The notes under the pieces were generated by a model, which saw nothing but the letters and a program-made list of their open reading frames with translations, was not told where the DNA came from and ran no database searches. A program made the position numbers and the translations under genes. This document shows positions 18,353 through 27,973 of a stretch of 64,000 nt of DNA, piece by piece (the first letter of the stretch is position 1; every line of letters begins with the position of its first letter). Source of the DNA: Achromobacter deleyi (GTDB lineage Bacteria; Pseudomonadota; Gammaproteobacteria; Burkholderiales; Burkholderiaceae_B); NCBI RefSeq assembly GCF_016127315.1, contig NZ_CP065997.1, positions 1,178,001-1,242,000 on the forward strand, given 5' to 3'.

Positions 18353-19650
18353 CTTGCGCTCGGCTCCCCGGCCTGTTTCGGCCACAGCAACCACATCTGG
18401 CCACGCTGCTTCATGCGTCCGGCCTGCTGGCCGGCCTCGTCGCCGTAGCCCCAGTAGAAGTCGGCGCGCGCCGCGCCGCGGATGGCGGTGCCGGTGTCCT
18501 GCGCGAACACCAGGCGCTGCAATGGCCGGTCGGAGGCCGGGAAGGTGGTGGCCAGGAACACCGGCGTGCCCAGCGGCACGAAGCCGGCGTCCACCGCGAT
18601 GGCGCGTTTCGGCGCCAGGTTGACGCCATAGGCGCCCTTGGGGCCGAGTTCGGGGTCGATCACCGGCTCTTCGCGGAAGAACACCACGGCCGGATTGGCA
18701 TTGAGCATTTCGGGCACGCGCTTGGGATTGCGCTGCGCCCAGGCGCGGATGTTCTGCATCGAGGCCTGGTCGGCCGACAGCTCGCCCCGGTCCGCCAGCC
18801 AGCGGCCGATGGACACGTAGGGCTGGCCGTTGTGGTCGGCGTAGGCCACGCGGATGGTCTTGCCGCTGTCGGGGCCGTCGGTCAGCAGCACGCGGCCCGA
18901 GCCCTGCACCTGCAGGAAGAAGTTGTCGACCGGATCATCCACCCACACCACCACCGGCGGGCGGCGGCCGGAGGACTCGATGGCCGCGCGGGTGTCGTAG
19001 GGCACCACGCGCTTGCCGTCCAGCTTGCCGCGCACGCGCTTGCCGGCCAGGTCGGGGTAGACCGAGCCCAGGTCGATGGTCAGCAGGTCGGCCGGCACCG
19101 CGTACAGCGGCCATTGGTAGTTGCCGCCCTGGCGGCGCGAGCCGCGCACCAGCGGCTCGTAGTAACCGGTGACGGTGTTGGCGGCCGGCTTGCCGTCGGC
19201 GGCATTCAGGCGCCACGGCTGCAGGTAGGTCTGCAGGAAGCGGCGCACGCCCTCGGGATCGTTGGCGGCGGGCGCCCGGGCCGAGTCCGCCGCGGCGGCA
19301 CAGACCGGCTGCCAGGCGCGCGGCGCGGCGCGCGCGGGCGCGGCCAGGTTGCCGCTGGTCGGCCGCATCAGCCCCTTGCAGTTGCGCAGGAACAGGGGCC
19401 AGAACTGGGCCAGGTCATCGCTGGTCCAGCCCGGCATCTCGGCCCAGGTGCCGGGCTTGTACTTGCCGGCCAGGGCGCGCGGCGGCGTGTCGGGCAGGGC
19501 CGACAGCGACGGCACCACCAGCGGGCCGTCGACGGCCGCGGGGCGCGCGCCGGTGGCGCCGGGTTCGCCGGATTCGGGCGGAATCTCTGAGGTGGTGGTA
19601 CATGCCGCCAGCAGAACCGACAGCACGGACAGGCTAAGAATGCGCTTCAT
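18349..19650 (-). CDS. mltA: membrane-bound lytic murein transglycosylase A
   Basis: 433 residues. Outer-membrane lipoprotein that cleaves peptidoglycan glycan strands to 1,6-anhydro ends. The signal MKRILSLSVLSVLLAAC carries a lipobox with Cys17. The body has FLQTYLQPWRL, VTGYYEPLVRGSRR, the VDDPVDNFFLQVQGSGR motif and the C-terminal 3D-type FAQDTGTAIRGAARADFYWG with the catalytic Asp. The ATG at 19650 was chosen for the lipoprotein signal; longer in-frame starts are unlikely. Confidence 0.94.
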   Translation of the reverse strand: MKRILSLSVLSVLLAACTTTSEIPPESGEPGATGARPAAVDGPLVVPSLSALPDTPPRALAGKYKPGTWAEMPGWTSDDLAQFWPLFLRNCKGLMRPTSGNLAAPARAAPRAWQPVCAAAADSARAPAANDPEGVRRFLQTYLQPWRLNAADGKPAANTVTGYYEPLVRGSRRQGGNYQWPLYAVPADLLTIDLGSVYPDLAGKRVRGKLDGKRVVPYDTRAAIESSGRRPPVVVWVDDPVDNFFLQVQGSGRVLLTDGPDSGKTIRVAYADHNGQPYVSIGRWLADRGELSADQASMQNIRAWAQRNPKRVPEMLNANPAVVFFREEPVIDPELGPKGAYGVNLAPKRAIAVDAGFVPLGTPVFLATTFPASDRPLQRLVFAQDTGTAIRGAARADFYWGYGDEAGQQAGRMKQRGQMWLLWPKQAGEPSAR

Positions 19651-19691
19651 GAGCAGATGGAAAACCGTACAACGTGTGGCCGCGCCCCGCG

Positions 19692-20066
19692 TCAGTGCAG
19701 GGTGCGCGGCATGACCAGGACGAATTCGGAAATCGGCACTTCGAACGGAATGCCGTTCTCGCCGACGCAATGGTAGGTGCCGCGCATCGTCCCGACCGGC
19801 GTGGGCAAGGGACAGCCGCTGGTGTATTCGAAGGTCTCGCCGGGCGCCAGCAGGGGCTGCTGGCCCACGACGCCCAGCCCGCGCACTTCCTGCACGCGCT
19901 GGTTGCCATCGGTGATAATCCAGTGGCGGCTGATCACCTGGGCCGGATGCTCACCGGTATTGGTGATGCGGACGGTATAGGCGAACACGAACTGCTGCTC
20001 ACCCGGATCGGACTGTTCTGGCACGAAGCGCGGCGAGACGGAGACGCTCAGGTCGTAGGGTTTCAC
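19692..20066 (-). CDS. apaG: ApaG/CorD-type protein
   Basis: 124 residues, the normal length for ApaG, an FnIII-like single-domain protein. Motifs are FAYTVRITNTGEHPAQVISRH, GNQRVQEVRGLGVVGQQPLL and GTMRGTYHC. The GTG at 20066 was chosen because AGGAAAGG lies just upstream. The biochemical function is not settled; in E. coli it has been linked to cobalt and magnesium resistance. It is divergent from rpe with a short shared promoter region. Confidence 0.92.
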   Translation of the reverse strand: MKPYDLSVSVSPRFVPEQSDPGEQQFVFAYTVRITNTGEHPAQVISRHWIITDGNQRVQEVRGLGVVGQQPLLAPGETFEYTSGCPLPTPVGTMRGTYHCVGENGIPFEVPISEFVLVMPRTLH

Positions 20067-20135
20067 AGTCCTTTCCTGTGTGGCACGAGCAAGCTGCAAT
20101 AATGGCACATTATGCCTTCACCCACCCCGAACACC

Positions 20136-20831
20136 ATGTCTACCACCACCCGCATCACGCCCAGCATCCTGTCCGCCGACTTCGCCCGCCTGGGCGAGGA
20201 AGTGCGTGACGTCGTCGCCGCCGGCGCCGACTGGATCCATTTCGATGTGATGGACAACCACTACGTGCCCAACCTGACCATCGGCCCGATGGTCTGCGCG
20301 GCGATCCGTCCCCATGTTTCCGTGCCGATCGACGTGCACCTGATGGTCGAACCGGTGGACGCCCTGGTGCCGATGTTCGCCAAGGCCGGCGCCAATTACA
20401 TCAGCTTCCACCCGGAAGCCAGCCGCCACGTCGACCGCACCCTGTCGCTGATCCGCGAGAACGGCTGTAAGGCCGGCCTGGTGTTCAACCCCGCCACGCC
20501 CCTGTCCTACCTGGACCACGTCATGGACAAGGTCGACCTGGTGCTGATCATGTCGGTCAACCCCGGCTTCGGCGGCCAGAGCTTCATCCCCGGCGCGCTG
20601 ACCAAGCTGCGCGAGGCCCGCGCCCGCATCGACGCCTGGACCCAGGCCGGCGGCCAGGAAATCGTGCTGCAGGTGGACGGCGGCGTGAAGATCGACAACA
20701 TCGCCGAGATCCGCCGCGCCGGCGCCGACACCTTCGTGGCCGGCTCGGCCATCTTCGGCAAGCCCGACTACCCCGGCATCATCAAGTCCATGCGCGAGCA
20801 GATCGCCATCGGCGAAACCACCGCCGTCTGA
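20136..20831 (+). CDS. rpe: ribulose-phosphate 3-epimerase
   Basis: 231 residues from the ATG at 20136; an ATG at 20112 would give 239. Interconverts ribulose-5-P and xylulose-5-P. TIM-barrel signatures are [13 protein letters not shown] at the N-terminus, [34 protein letters not shown] and [11 protein letters not shown]. Neither start has a good ribosome binding site; the shorter one is preferred because the conserved fold begins right after it. It heads an rpe-gph pair upstream of the trp genes. Confidence 0.94.
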   Translation: MSTTTRITPSILSADFARLGEEVRDVVAAGADWIHFDVMDNHYVPNLTIGPMVCAAIRPHVSVPIDVHLMVEPVDALVPMFAKAGANYISFHPEASRHVDRTLSLIRENGCKAGLVFNPATPLSYLDHVMDKVDLVLIMSVNPGFGGQSFIPGALTKLREARARIDAWTQAGGQEIVLQVDGGVKIDNIAEIRRAGADTFVAGSAIFGKPDYPGIIKSMREQIAIGETTAV

Positions 20832-20842
20832 GGAACCCCGCC

Positions 20843-21550
20843 ATGACTCCCTTTCGCGCCGCGCTGCTGGACCTGGACGGCACCCTGCTCGACTCCATCC
20901 CCGACCTGGCCTTCGCGGCCAACGCCATGCGCGTGGAACTCGGCATGATCGCGCTGCGCGAGGATGTCGTGGCCACCTTCGTCGGCAAGGGGGTGGACAA
21001 CCTGGTGCGCCGCAGCCTGGCCGGCAGCCTGGACGCCGCCGATCCCTCGCCCGAGGACTTCGACCGGGCGCGCGAGGCCTTCTACCGCCACTACCACCTG
21101 GTCAACGGCGAACGCGCCCAGGTCTACCCGGGCGTCATCGAGGGCCTCAAGCACATGCGCGAACAGGGCCTGAAGCTGGCCGTGGTCACCAACAAGCCCA
21201 CCGAATTCACCCTGCCGCTGCTGCAACGCACCGGCCTGGCCGGGTTTTTCGACGCGGTGGTGTGCGGCGACACCTGCGCCCGCCGCAAGCCCGACCCGGA
21301 CCAGGTGCTGCACGCCTGCGAACTGCTGGGCGTGACGGTGGCCGAGGCCGTCACCATCGGCGACTCCATCAACGACGCCCAGGCCGGCCGCAGCGCCGGC
21401 ACCCAGGTGCTGGTGGTGCCGTATGGCTACAACGAAGGACGTGACGTGCGCGAGCTCGATGTCGATGGTATAGTGGACACGCTCGTCAACGCCGCCCAGT
21501 GGGTGGAGCTCTGGAATCAGAACCAGAACGCCGCGAAAGCCCAGGCCTGA
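20843..21550 (+). CDS. gph: phosphoglycolate phosphatase
   Basis: 235 residues. HAD-superfamily phosphatase that removes 2-phosphoglycolate. Motif I DLDGTLLDS (Asp nucleophile near residue 12), motif II TNKP, motif III Lys in RRKPDPD and motif IV GDSINDAQAG are all present. It begins 11 nt after the rpe stop. The trp leader follows. Confidence 0.93.
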   Translation: MTPFRAALLDLDGTLLDSIPDLAFAANAMRVELGMIALREDVVATFVGKGVDNLVRRSLAGSLDAADPSPEDFDRAREAFYRHYHLVNGERAQVYPGVIEGLKHMREQGLKLAVVTNKPTEFTLPLLQRTGLAGFFDAVVCGDTCARRKPDPDQVLHACELLGVTVAEAVTIGDSINDAQAGRSAGTQVLVVPYGYNEGRDVRELDVDGIVDTLVNAAQWVELWNQNQNAAKAQA

Positions 21551-21605
21551 AGCCGGGGTCCACGCCTTTGACGGCATACCTGACTATCGAACCGATATCT
21601 CCCTG

Positions 21606-21680
21606 ATGAACGTTTCCATCCAGAACCAAATGCTCGGCGCCTCGTGGCGCTGGTGGCGTTTGTCTTCCGGGTGGCGATGA
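21606..21680 (+). CDS. trpL: trp operon leader peptide
   Basis: A 24-residue open frame with four tryptophan codons (positions 14, 16, 17 and 23), including the run SWRWWR. In this position, upstream of trpE and followed by a hairpin with a T-run, it reads as a ribosome-stalling attenuation peptide. When Trp-tRNA is scarce the ribosome should stall at these codons and prevent the terminator from forming. It is preceded by CTCCCTG; no strong ribosome binding site is visible. Confidence 0.88.
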   Translation: MNVSIQNQMLGASWRWWRLSSGWR

Positions 21681-21744
21681 TTCCCTTCCCGGCCCTGGAC
21701 GCATCCCAGCCTCCCAGCGCCGATACTGTGTAGAACACAGAGCC

Positions 21745-21778
21745 AAGCCCGGAACCAGTAACCTGGACCGGGCTTTTT
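21745..21778 (+). terminator. trp attenuator (intrinsic terminator)
   Basis: Inverted repeat AAGCCCGG / CCGGGCTT with an inner CCAG / CTGG pair, followed by a T-run (TTTTT then G). It lies between the leader peptide and trpE, so it should stop transcription when tryptophan is plentiful. A small CTGTG / CACAG hairpin just before it (21727-21741) may be part of the alternative pairing set. Confidence 0.85.
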
Positions 21779-21826
21779 GTTGTGTGCCTGGTCCCAAGCA
21801 GATACCCATCGCCCACGAGACCCGAC

Positions 21827-23347
21827 ATGACCGAAATCGAATTCAAAGCCCTCGCCGCCCAAGGCTACAACCGCATCCCGCTGGTGGCCGAGACCTACGC
21901 CGACCTGGACACCCCGCTGGGCATCTACCTGAAACTGGCCCATGCCGGCCCGCAGGCCGGCCGCATGACCTGCCTGATGGAATCGGTGGTGGGCGGCGAG
22001 CGCTTCGGCCGCTACTCGTTCATCGGCCTGCCGGCCCGCACCGTGATCCGCGCCAGCGGCACCCGCACCGAGGTGCTGCACGATGGCAAGGTGGTGGAAA
22101 CCCATGACGGCGACCCGCTGGCCTTCATCGAGCAGTACCAGGCCCGCTTCAAGGTGGCCCTGCGCCCCGGCATGCCGCGCTTCTGCGGCGGCCTGGCCGG
22201 CTACTTCGGCTATGACACCGTGCGCCACATCGAACCGTGCCTGGGCCCCGCCGTCAAGCCGTTCCCGGCCGGCATGGAAGGCGGCACGCCCGACCTGATG
22301 CTGATGCACGTGGACGAGCTGGTCATCGTCGACAACCTGGCCGGCCGCATCTACCTGATGGTCTACGCCGACCCGGGCCAGCCCGAGAGCTACAGCCGCG
22401 CCCAGCAGCGCCTGCACGACCTGCGCGCGCGCCTGCGACGCCCGGTGGAAATCCCGTACAGCCACGCCAGCATGCAGACCGAGGAACGGCGTGACTTCAA
22501 GAAGGAAGACTACCTGGCGGCCGTGCACCGCGCCAAGGAACACATCGCCGCCGGCGACCTGATGCAGGTGCAGATCGGCCAGGTCATCGCCAAGCCGTTC
22601 CGCGACTCCCCCCTCTCGCTGTACCGCGCCCTGCGGTCGCTCAATCCCTCCCCCTACATGTACTTCTGGAACTTCGGCGACTTCCAGGTCGTGGGCGCGT
22701 CGCCCGAGATCCTGGTGCGCCAGGAGCGCGTGGTGGTAGACGGCGCGCCCAAGTCGCAAGTCACCATCCGCCCGCTGGCCGGCACCCGCAAGCGCGGCGC
22801 CACGCCCGAGGAGGACGCCGCCCTGGCCGCCGAGCTCAAGGCCGATCCGAAGGAAGTGGCCGAGCACGTGATGCTGATCGACCTGGCCCGCAACGACGTC
22901 GGCCGCGTGGCCGAGGTGGGTTCGGTCAAGGTCAGCGACACCATGGTGATCGAGCGCTATTCGCACGTGATGCACCTGGTGTCCAACGTCACCGGCAACC
23001 TCAACCCCGGCATGAGCAGCATGGATGTGCTGCGCGCCTCGTTCCCGGCCGGCACGCTGACCGGCGCGCCCAAGGTCGAGGCCATGAAGATCATCGACGA
23101 ACTCGAACCGGTGCGCCGCGGCATCTACGGCGGCGCGGCCGGCTACCTCAGCTACGGCGGCGAAATGGACGTGGCGATCGCCATCCGCACCGGCGTCATC
23201 AAGGACGGCACCCTGTATGTGCAGGCCGCCGCCGGCATCGTCGCCGACTCCAATCCCGAAGCCGAATGGGCCGAGACCGAGGCCAAGGCCCGCGCCGTGC
23301 TGCGCGCCGCCGAGCAGGTCCAGCACGGCCTGGACGAGCCCATCTGA
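21827..23347 (+). CDS. trpE: anthranilate synthase component I
   Basis: 506 residues. Makes anthranilate from chorismate with ammonia from TrpG. The N-terminal part carries [20 protein letters not shown], the region that binds feedback tryptophan, and the C-terminal chorismate-binding domain has [27 protein letters not shown] and [17 protein letters not shown]. The ATG at 21827 starts MTEIEFKAL; a longer frame would extend into the attenuator. Confidence 0.96.
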   Translation: MTEIEFKALAAQGYNRIPLVAETYADLDTPLGIYLKLAHAGPQAGRMTCLMESVVGGERFGRYSFIGLPARTVIRASGTRTEVLHDGKVVETHDGDPLAFIEQYQARFKVALRPGMPRFCGGLAGYFGYDTVRHIEPCLGPAVKPFPAGMEGGTPDLMLMHVDELVIVDNLAGRIYLMVYADPGQPESYSRAQQRLHDLRARLRRPVEIPYSHASMQTEERRDFKKEDYLAAVHRAKEHIAAGDLMQVQIGQVIAKPFRDSPLSLYRALRSLNPSPYMYFWNFGDFQVVGASPEILVRQERVVVDGAPKSQVTIRPLAGTRKRGATPEEDAALAAELKADPKEVAEHVMLIDLARNDVGRVAEVGSVKVSDTMVIERYSHVMHLVSNVTGNLNPGMSSMDVLRASFPAGTLTGAPKVEAMKIIDELEPVRRGIYGGAAGYLSYGGEMDVAIAIRTGVIKDGTLYVQAAAGIVADSNPEAEWAETEAKARAVLRAAEQVQHGLDEPI

Positions 23348-23406
23348 GACGCCCGACGCCCCCAATGACCGCCCCGGGCCGCGCGCCGGCCCGCCTGGAG
23401 AAAAAA

Positions 23407-23973
23407 ATGCTGTTGATGATCGACAACTACGACTCGTTTACCTACAACCTGGTCCAGTACTTCGGTGAACTGGGCGAGGACGTGCGCGTGGCGCGCAACG
23501 ACCAGATCACCCTGGAAGAGATCGCCGCGCTCAACCCCGACCGCATCTGCGTGTCGCCCGGCCCGTGCTCGCCGGCCGAGGCCGGCATCTCGGTGCCCGT
23601 CATCCAGGCCTTCGCCGGCAAGAAGCCGATCCTGGGCGTGTGCCTGGGCCACCAGGCCATCGGCGCCGCCTACGGCGGCAACATCGTCCGCGCCCAGCAG
23701 ATCATGCACGGCAAGACCGTGCGCATCTCGCATACCGGGACGGACATCTTCACCGACCTGCCGACGCCGTACACTGTCATCCGCTACAACTCGCTGACCA
23801 TCGATCCGGCGACCCTGCCCGAGTGCCTGGCCGTGACCGCCACGGCCCCGGATGGCGACATCATGGGCGTGCGCCACAAGACGCTGCCCCTGTACGGAGT
23901 ACAGTTCCACCCCGAATCCGTGCTCAGCGAACACGGCCACGCCCTGCTGCGCAATTTCCTGAACCTCGCCTAA
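23407..23973 (+). CDS. trpG: anthranilate synthase component II (glutamine amidotransferase)
   Basis: 188 residues. Class I amidotransferase that supplies ammonia to TrpE. It has [18 protein letters not shown], the oxyanion/nucleophile motif [15 protein letters not shown] (catalytic Cys) and the His-Glu motif [14 protein letters not shown]. The ATG at 23407 follows GGAG; an upstream extension of the frame overlaps trpE and is not likely to be translated. It may also serve PabB. Confidence 0.95.
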   Translation: MLLMIDNYDSFTYNLVQYFGELGEDVRVARNDQITLEEIAALNPDRICVSPGPCSPAEAGISVPVIQAFAGKKPILGVCLGHQAIGAAYGGNIVRAQQIMHGKTVRISHTGTDIFTDLPTPYTVIRYNSLTIDPATLPECLAVTATAPDGDIMGVRHKTLPLYGVQFHPESVLSEHGHALLRNFLNLA

Positions 23974-23985
23974 GAAGGACGCACC

Positions 23986-25017
23986 GTGACGATCTCCCCC
24001 TCCGAAGCGCTGACGCGCTGTATCGAGCACCGCGAAATTTTCCACGACGAAATGCTGCACCTGATGCGCATGCTGATGCGCGGCGAGATGTCGCCGCAGA
24101 TCGCCAGCGCGCTGCTGATGGGCCTGCGCGTGAAAAAGGAAACGGTTGGTGAAATCACCGCGGCCGCGCAGGTCATGCGCGAATTCGCCACGCCGGTGGT
24201 CACGCCCAACCCCGAAGACCTGCTCGACATGTGCGGCACCGGCGGCGACGGCAGCCACACCTTCAACATTTCCACCACCGCCATGTTCGTGGCGGCGGCG
24301 GCCGGCGTGCCGATCGCCAAGCACGGCAACCGCAGCGCCTCGTCCTCCAGCGGCAGCGCCGACGTGCTGGAAGCGCTGGGCGCCAACCTGGTGCTGACGC
24401 CCGAGCAGGTGGCCGAGTGCATCCAGGCCACCGGCATCGGCTTCATGTTCGCGCCGGCGCACCACGGCGCCATGAAGAACGTGGCCGCGGTCCGCAAGGA
24501 ACTGGCCGTGCGCACCATCTTCAACATCCTCGGTCCGCTGACCAACCCGGCCGGCGCCGCCAACCAGCTGATGGGCGTGTTCCACCCCGACCTGGTCGGC
24601 ATCCAGGTGCGCGTGCTGGAACGCCTGGGCTCGCGCCACGTGCTGGTGGTGCACGGCAAGGACGGCATGGACGAGGCCTCGCTGGGCGGCGCCACCCTGG
24701 TGGGCGAGCTCAAGGACGGCAAGGTCAGCGAATACGAAATCCACCCCGAAGACTACGGGCTATCCATGATGTCCAATCGCAGCATCAAGGTGTCCAATCG
24801 CGAACAGTCGCGCGAGCTTGTCATAGAGGCGCTGGACAATGTCGAGGGCACCGCCCGCGACATCGTCGCGCTGAATGCGGGTCTCGCCATCTACGCAGGC
24901 AATAAAGCCGATTCCATTCCCGCAGCGTTAGCGCTAGCATTTGAACTGATGTCCACCGGCGCGGCGCGAGCCAAGCTGGAAGATTTCTGCGCATATACCC
25001 GGAAATTCCAGAAATGA
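23986..25017 (+). CDS. trpD: anthranilate phosphoribosyltransferase
   Basis: 343 residues. Transfers phosphoribose from PRPP to anthranilate. It has the glycine-rich [37 protein letters not shown] and the [14 protein letters not shown] motif. GTG start at 23986, 12 nt after trpG with AAGGA upstream. The trpC ATG overlaps its end. Confidence 0.95.
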   Translation: MTISPSEALTRCIEHREIFHDEMLHLMRMLMRGEMSPQIASALLMGLRVKKETVGEITAAAQVMREFATPVVTPNPEDLLDMCGTGGDGSHTFNISTTAMFVAAAAGVPIAKHGNRSASSSSGSADVLEALGANLVLTPEQVAECIQATGIGFMFAPAHHGAMKNVAAVRKELAVRTIFNILGPLTNPAGAANQLMGVFHPDLVGIQVRVLERLGSRHVLVVHGKDGMDEASLGGATLVGELKDGKVSEYEIHPEDYGLSMMSNRSIKVSNREQSRELVIEALDNVEGTARDIVALNAGLAIYAGNKADSIPAALALAFELMSTGAARAKLEDFCAYTRKFQK

Positions 25018-25802
25018 ACGATATTCTCGCGAAGATCCTCGCCGTCAAGGTCGAGGAAGTCGCCGCCGCGCGCCAGATGCGCAGCGAAGCCGAAGTCCTG
25101 CGCGAGGCGCAGGCGCGCCAGGACGTGCGCGGCTTCGCCCAGGCCATCGAAGACAAGATCTCGCAGGGCAAGGCCGGCGTGATCGCCGAAATCAAGAAAG
25201 CGTCGCCGTCCAAGGGCGTGCTGCGCGAGACCTTTCAACCGGCTGAAATCGCGGCCTCGTATGCCGTGCACGGCGCGGCCTGCCTGTCCGTGCTGACCGA
25301 CGTGCAGTTCTTCCAGGGCTCGCACGACCACCTGCGCCAGGCGCGCGCGGCGTGTTCGCTGCCGGTGCTGCGCAAGGACTTCGTGATCGATCCGTACCAG
25401 ATCATCGCCGCCCGCGCGATGGGCGCCGACTGCGTGCTGCTGATCGTGGCCGCGCTCACGCCCACGCAACTGCGCGACATGGAAACGCTGGCGATGGAGC
25501 TGGGCATGGACGTCCTGGTGGAAGTGCACGACGCCCAGGAACTGGACGTGGCGCTGACGCTGAAGACGCCGCTGCTGGGCATCAACAACCGCAACCTGCG
25601 CACCTTCGAGACCAGCCTGCAGAACACGCTGGACCTGCTGCCGCGCATTCCCGCCGGCAAGCGCGTGGTGACCGAAAGCGGCATCCTCAAGCCGGAAGAC
25701 GTCAAGCTGATGCGCGAGCACAAGGTCGACGCCTTCCTGGTGGGCGAGGCTTTCATGCGCGCCTCGGACCCGGGCGCCGAACTGGCGCGCGTGGTCGGCT
25801 GA
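25014..25802 (+). CDS. trpC: indole-3-glycerol phosphate synthase
   Basis: 262 residues. TIM-barrel enzyme that closes the indole ring. It has [64 protein letters not shown] and VTESGI. No PRAI (TrpF) domain is fused. The ATG overlaps the trpD stop as ATGA. It ends the visible trp operon; trpF, B and A are not in the window. Confidence 0.95.
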   Translation: MNDILAKILAVKVEEVAAARQMRSEAEVLREAQARQDVRGFAQAIEDKISQGKAGVIAEIKKASPSKGVLRETFQPAEIAASYAVHGAACLSVLTDVQFFQGSHDHLRQARAACSLPVLRKDFVIDPYQIIAARAMGADCVLLIVAALTPTQLRDMETLAMELGMDVLVEVHDAQELDVALTLKTPLLGINNRNLRTFETSLQNTLDLLPRIPAGKRVVTESGILKPEDVKLMREHKVDAFLVGEAFMRASDPGAELARVVG

Positions 25803-25855
25803 GCCGGCCCGCGTCCTTCCCTCCTCAAGCAGTGCCGGCCTGGCCCGTGGCGCGC

Positions 25856-27745
25856 TCAGTGCGGCCGCGCCAGGCCGAGCGCCGCCGCCCGCCGGTACAG
25901 CGTGCTGCGATGCACGCCGAGCGCGCGCGCCGCGGCGCTGACGTTGCCCGCATGCGCGGCCAGCGCGGCGCGGATCGCGTCGTCGGCCAGGGCTTGCAGG
26001 TTGGCGGTGCCCGCGGCCGCCACGGGCGCGTGCGCCGGCAGGCCGCGGATGTCCGCCGGCAGCATCTCGCGATCGACCACGCCCGACGCCCCGGCCAGCA
26101 CGTGCAGCGTGCGCAGCACCGCGGCCAGCTGCCGGTAGTTGCCGGGCCAGGCGTAGTGCGCCAGCGTGTCCTCGATCTCGGTCGGCAGCACCGGCCCCGC
26201 GCCCTGCGCGGCCCATAACGAACGCAGCAGCTCGCGCAGATCGGCGCGGGCGCGCAGCGGCGCCAGCGTCACCGTGTACTCGGCAATGCGGAAATACAGG
26301 TCGGCGCGCACCGGCGCATCGGGGCCATCGTGGGCCAGCGCGCGATGCGTCGCGCACACCAGCGTGAAGTCCACCGGCACCGGCCGCGCCGCGCCCAGCG
26401 GCGACACCTCGCGCGATTGCAGCACCCGCAGCAGGCGCGACTGCAGCGCCAGCGGCATGTCGCCGATCTCGTCCAGGAACAGCACGCCGCCATGCGCCTG
26501 CCGCAGCAGTCCCTTGCTGCCCTGGCGGCGCGCGCCGGTGAAGGCGCCGTCCTCGTAGCCGAACAGCTCGGACTCGATCAGGCTCTCGGGCAGCGCCGCG
26601 CAATTGACCGCCACGAACGGGCCGGCCGCGCGCCGGCCGCGCGCATGCAACTGGCGCGCGAAGATCTCCTTGCCCGCGCCGGTCTCGCCCTGCAGCAGGA
26701 TCGAGACGCCCGCGTCCGACAGGTGCACCGCGCGCGCCAGCGCGCCCAGGGTGGCGGCATCGAAACTGGCCAGGCCGCCGCGCGCCACGGGCGCCGGCGA
26801 CGGCGATGCCGCGGGCAGGCGCAGGGTCGGCTGCGGCGCCACCGGCGCACGCGCGCGGGGCAGGCGCAGGCGCGCATGGTAGATCGCGCCGGAACGCGCA
26901 TGCACCCGGCCGGCCGCGTCGGGGCTGTGATCGAGGTCGCCATCGAACAGGTCGCCGTAGCGATACACGCCCAGCGCCGTGGGCGCCAGCCCCAGCATCT
27001 GCAGGGCGCGGCGGTTGGCGCCCACCAGCAGGTCGCCCTGGAAGGCCAGCAGGGCCTCGCCGGGCGTGCCCAGGCCGGAGCGGTCGGCATGCAGGCGCAG
27101 CACCGCGCAGGGCTCGTGCGCCGTGTCGAACAGCTGATGCTCGATCAGGTCGACCGCCGCGCGCACCAGCGCCAGCGCGTCGGGACGGATCTCCCGCGCC
27201 GGGCTCGACAGGTCCAGCACGCCCAGCATGCGGCCCTCGCTGTCGGTGATGGGCACCGCCGCGCAGGTCAGGATGCGGTTGGGTTCGAAATAGTGTTCGG
27301 CGCCATCGACGACGATGGGCCGGCCTTCCACCAGCGCGGTGCCGATGGCGTTGGTGCCCGCGGCGGCCTCGTCCCACGGCGCGCCGGGCATCAGCGCCAC
27401 GCGCGAGGCGCGCTGCGCGAAGTCGATATCGCCATCGCTGTCGAGCACCAGGCCCTGCGCGTCGGACAGGATCACCAGCCCGTCGCTGCCGCCTTCGCGC
27501 CGCAGCAGCGACATGGCGGGTTCGGACAGGCGCCGCAGGGCCTCGTTGCGTTCGCGCGCCTCGCGCAGCTCGCCGGCCGTCATGGGTTCGGCGCGGCGCG
27601 CGCCGCGCATGTCGAAGCCCAGATCGGCGCAGCGGCGCCAGGATCGCAGGATGGGCTCGGCGACCAGTCCGCCGGGCACGACGCCCTGCTGGTTGAACAG
27701 CTGGCGCGCTTGCGTCAGCGATTGCCGACGGGATTGAGTGGCCAT
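25856..27745 (-). CDS. sigma-54-dependent activator, AcoR-like
   Basis: 629 residues. N-terminal GAF sensor region, central AAA+ domain with Walker A GETGAGKE (residues 353-360), GAFTGA sigma-54 contact loop (400-405) and [13 protein letters not shown], then a C-terminal Fis-type helix-turn-helix ([20 protein letters not shown]). It matches the AcoR/AcxR group that activates acetoin, alcohol and aldehyde catabolism. AAGGAG sits 6 nt upstream of the chosen ATG. Divergent from an aldehyde dehydrogenase gene that carries a matching -24/-12 promoter and upstream palindromes. Confidence 0.92.
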   Translation of the reverse strand: MATQSRRQSLTQARQLFNQQGVVPGGLVAEPILRSWRRCADLGFDMRGARRAEPMTAGELREARERNEALRRLSEPAMSLLRREGGSDGLVILSDAQGLVLDSDGDIDFAQRASRVALMPGAPWDEAAAGTNAIGTALVEGRPIVVDGAEHYFEPNRILTCAAVPITDSEGRMLGVLDLSSPAREIRPDALALVRAAVDLIEHQLFDTAHEPCAVLRLHADRSGLGTPGEALLAFQGDLLVGANRRALQMLGLAPTALGVYRYGDLFDGDLDHSPDAAGRVHARSGAIYHARLRLPRARAPVAPQPTLRLPAASPSPAPVARGGLASFDAATLGALARAVHLSDAGVSILLQGETGAGKEIFARQLHARGRRAAGPFVAVNCAALPESLIESELFGYEDGAFTGARRQGSKGLLRQAHGGVLFLDEIGDMPLALQSRLLRVLQSREVSPLGAARPVPVDFTLVCATHRALAHDGPDAPVRADLYFRIAEYTVTLAPLRARADLRELLRSLWAAQGAGPVLPTEIEDTLAHYAWPGNYRQLAAVLRTLHVLAGASGVVDREMLPADIRGLPAHAPVAAAGTANLQALADDAIRAALAAHAGNVSAAARALGVHRSTLYRRAAALGLARPH

Positions 27746-27762
27746 GCATGTCTCCTTGGACG

Positions 27763-27807
27763 GTGTTCTGCGACACCTGTTCCGCGACAGTGTCGCGAAA
27801 CGCGACA
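27763..27807 (+). promoter_or_regulatory. upstream activator sites for the sigma-54 regulator
   Basis: Overlapping GCGACA/TGTCGC half sites: CGCGACA-G-TGTCGCG-AAA-CGCGACA at 27783-27807, preceded by a TGTNNNNNNACA at 27764-27775. The outer pair TGTCGCG-AAA-CGCGACA is a perfect 7-bp inverted repeat. About 100 nt separate this block from the -24/-12 element, as expected for enhancer sites. Confidence 0.75.
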
Positions 27808-27904
27808 CCTTGAGGCGGCGATCCGCCGCCCACGCCCTTTGCCGGCGCGTGGAAATCTACTTTCGCACGCGGCACGCGCGCTTGTCCAGCGGAGAACCCC
27901 CGGA

Positions 27905-27920
27905 TGGCACGCGATTTGCT
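27905..27920 (+). promoter_or_regulatory. sigma-54 (-24/-12) promoter
   Basis: TGGCAC-N5-TTGCT matches the RpoN consensus TGGCAC-N5-TTGCW exactly. It lies 54 nt before the aldehyde dehydrogenase ATG and is the expected target of the divergent AcoR-like activator. Confidence 0.88.
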
Positions 27921-27973
27921 TGATGGAAAACAGGCACCCGACTGCCGTCATTCCCACAATACCGGAGACAAGC

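Noticed and set aside
26330..27900. Plus-strand open frame running through the sigma-54 activator and joining the aldehyde dehydrogenase frame
   Set aside because: The first 550 residues are a low-complexity shadow of the activator gene. The dehydrogenase starts at its own ATG with a ribosome binding site.
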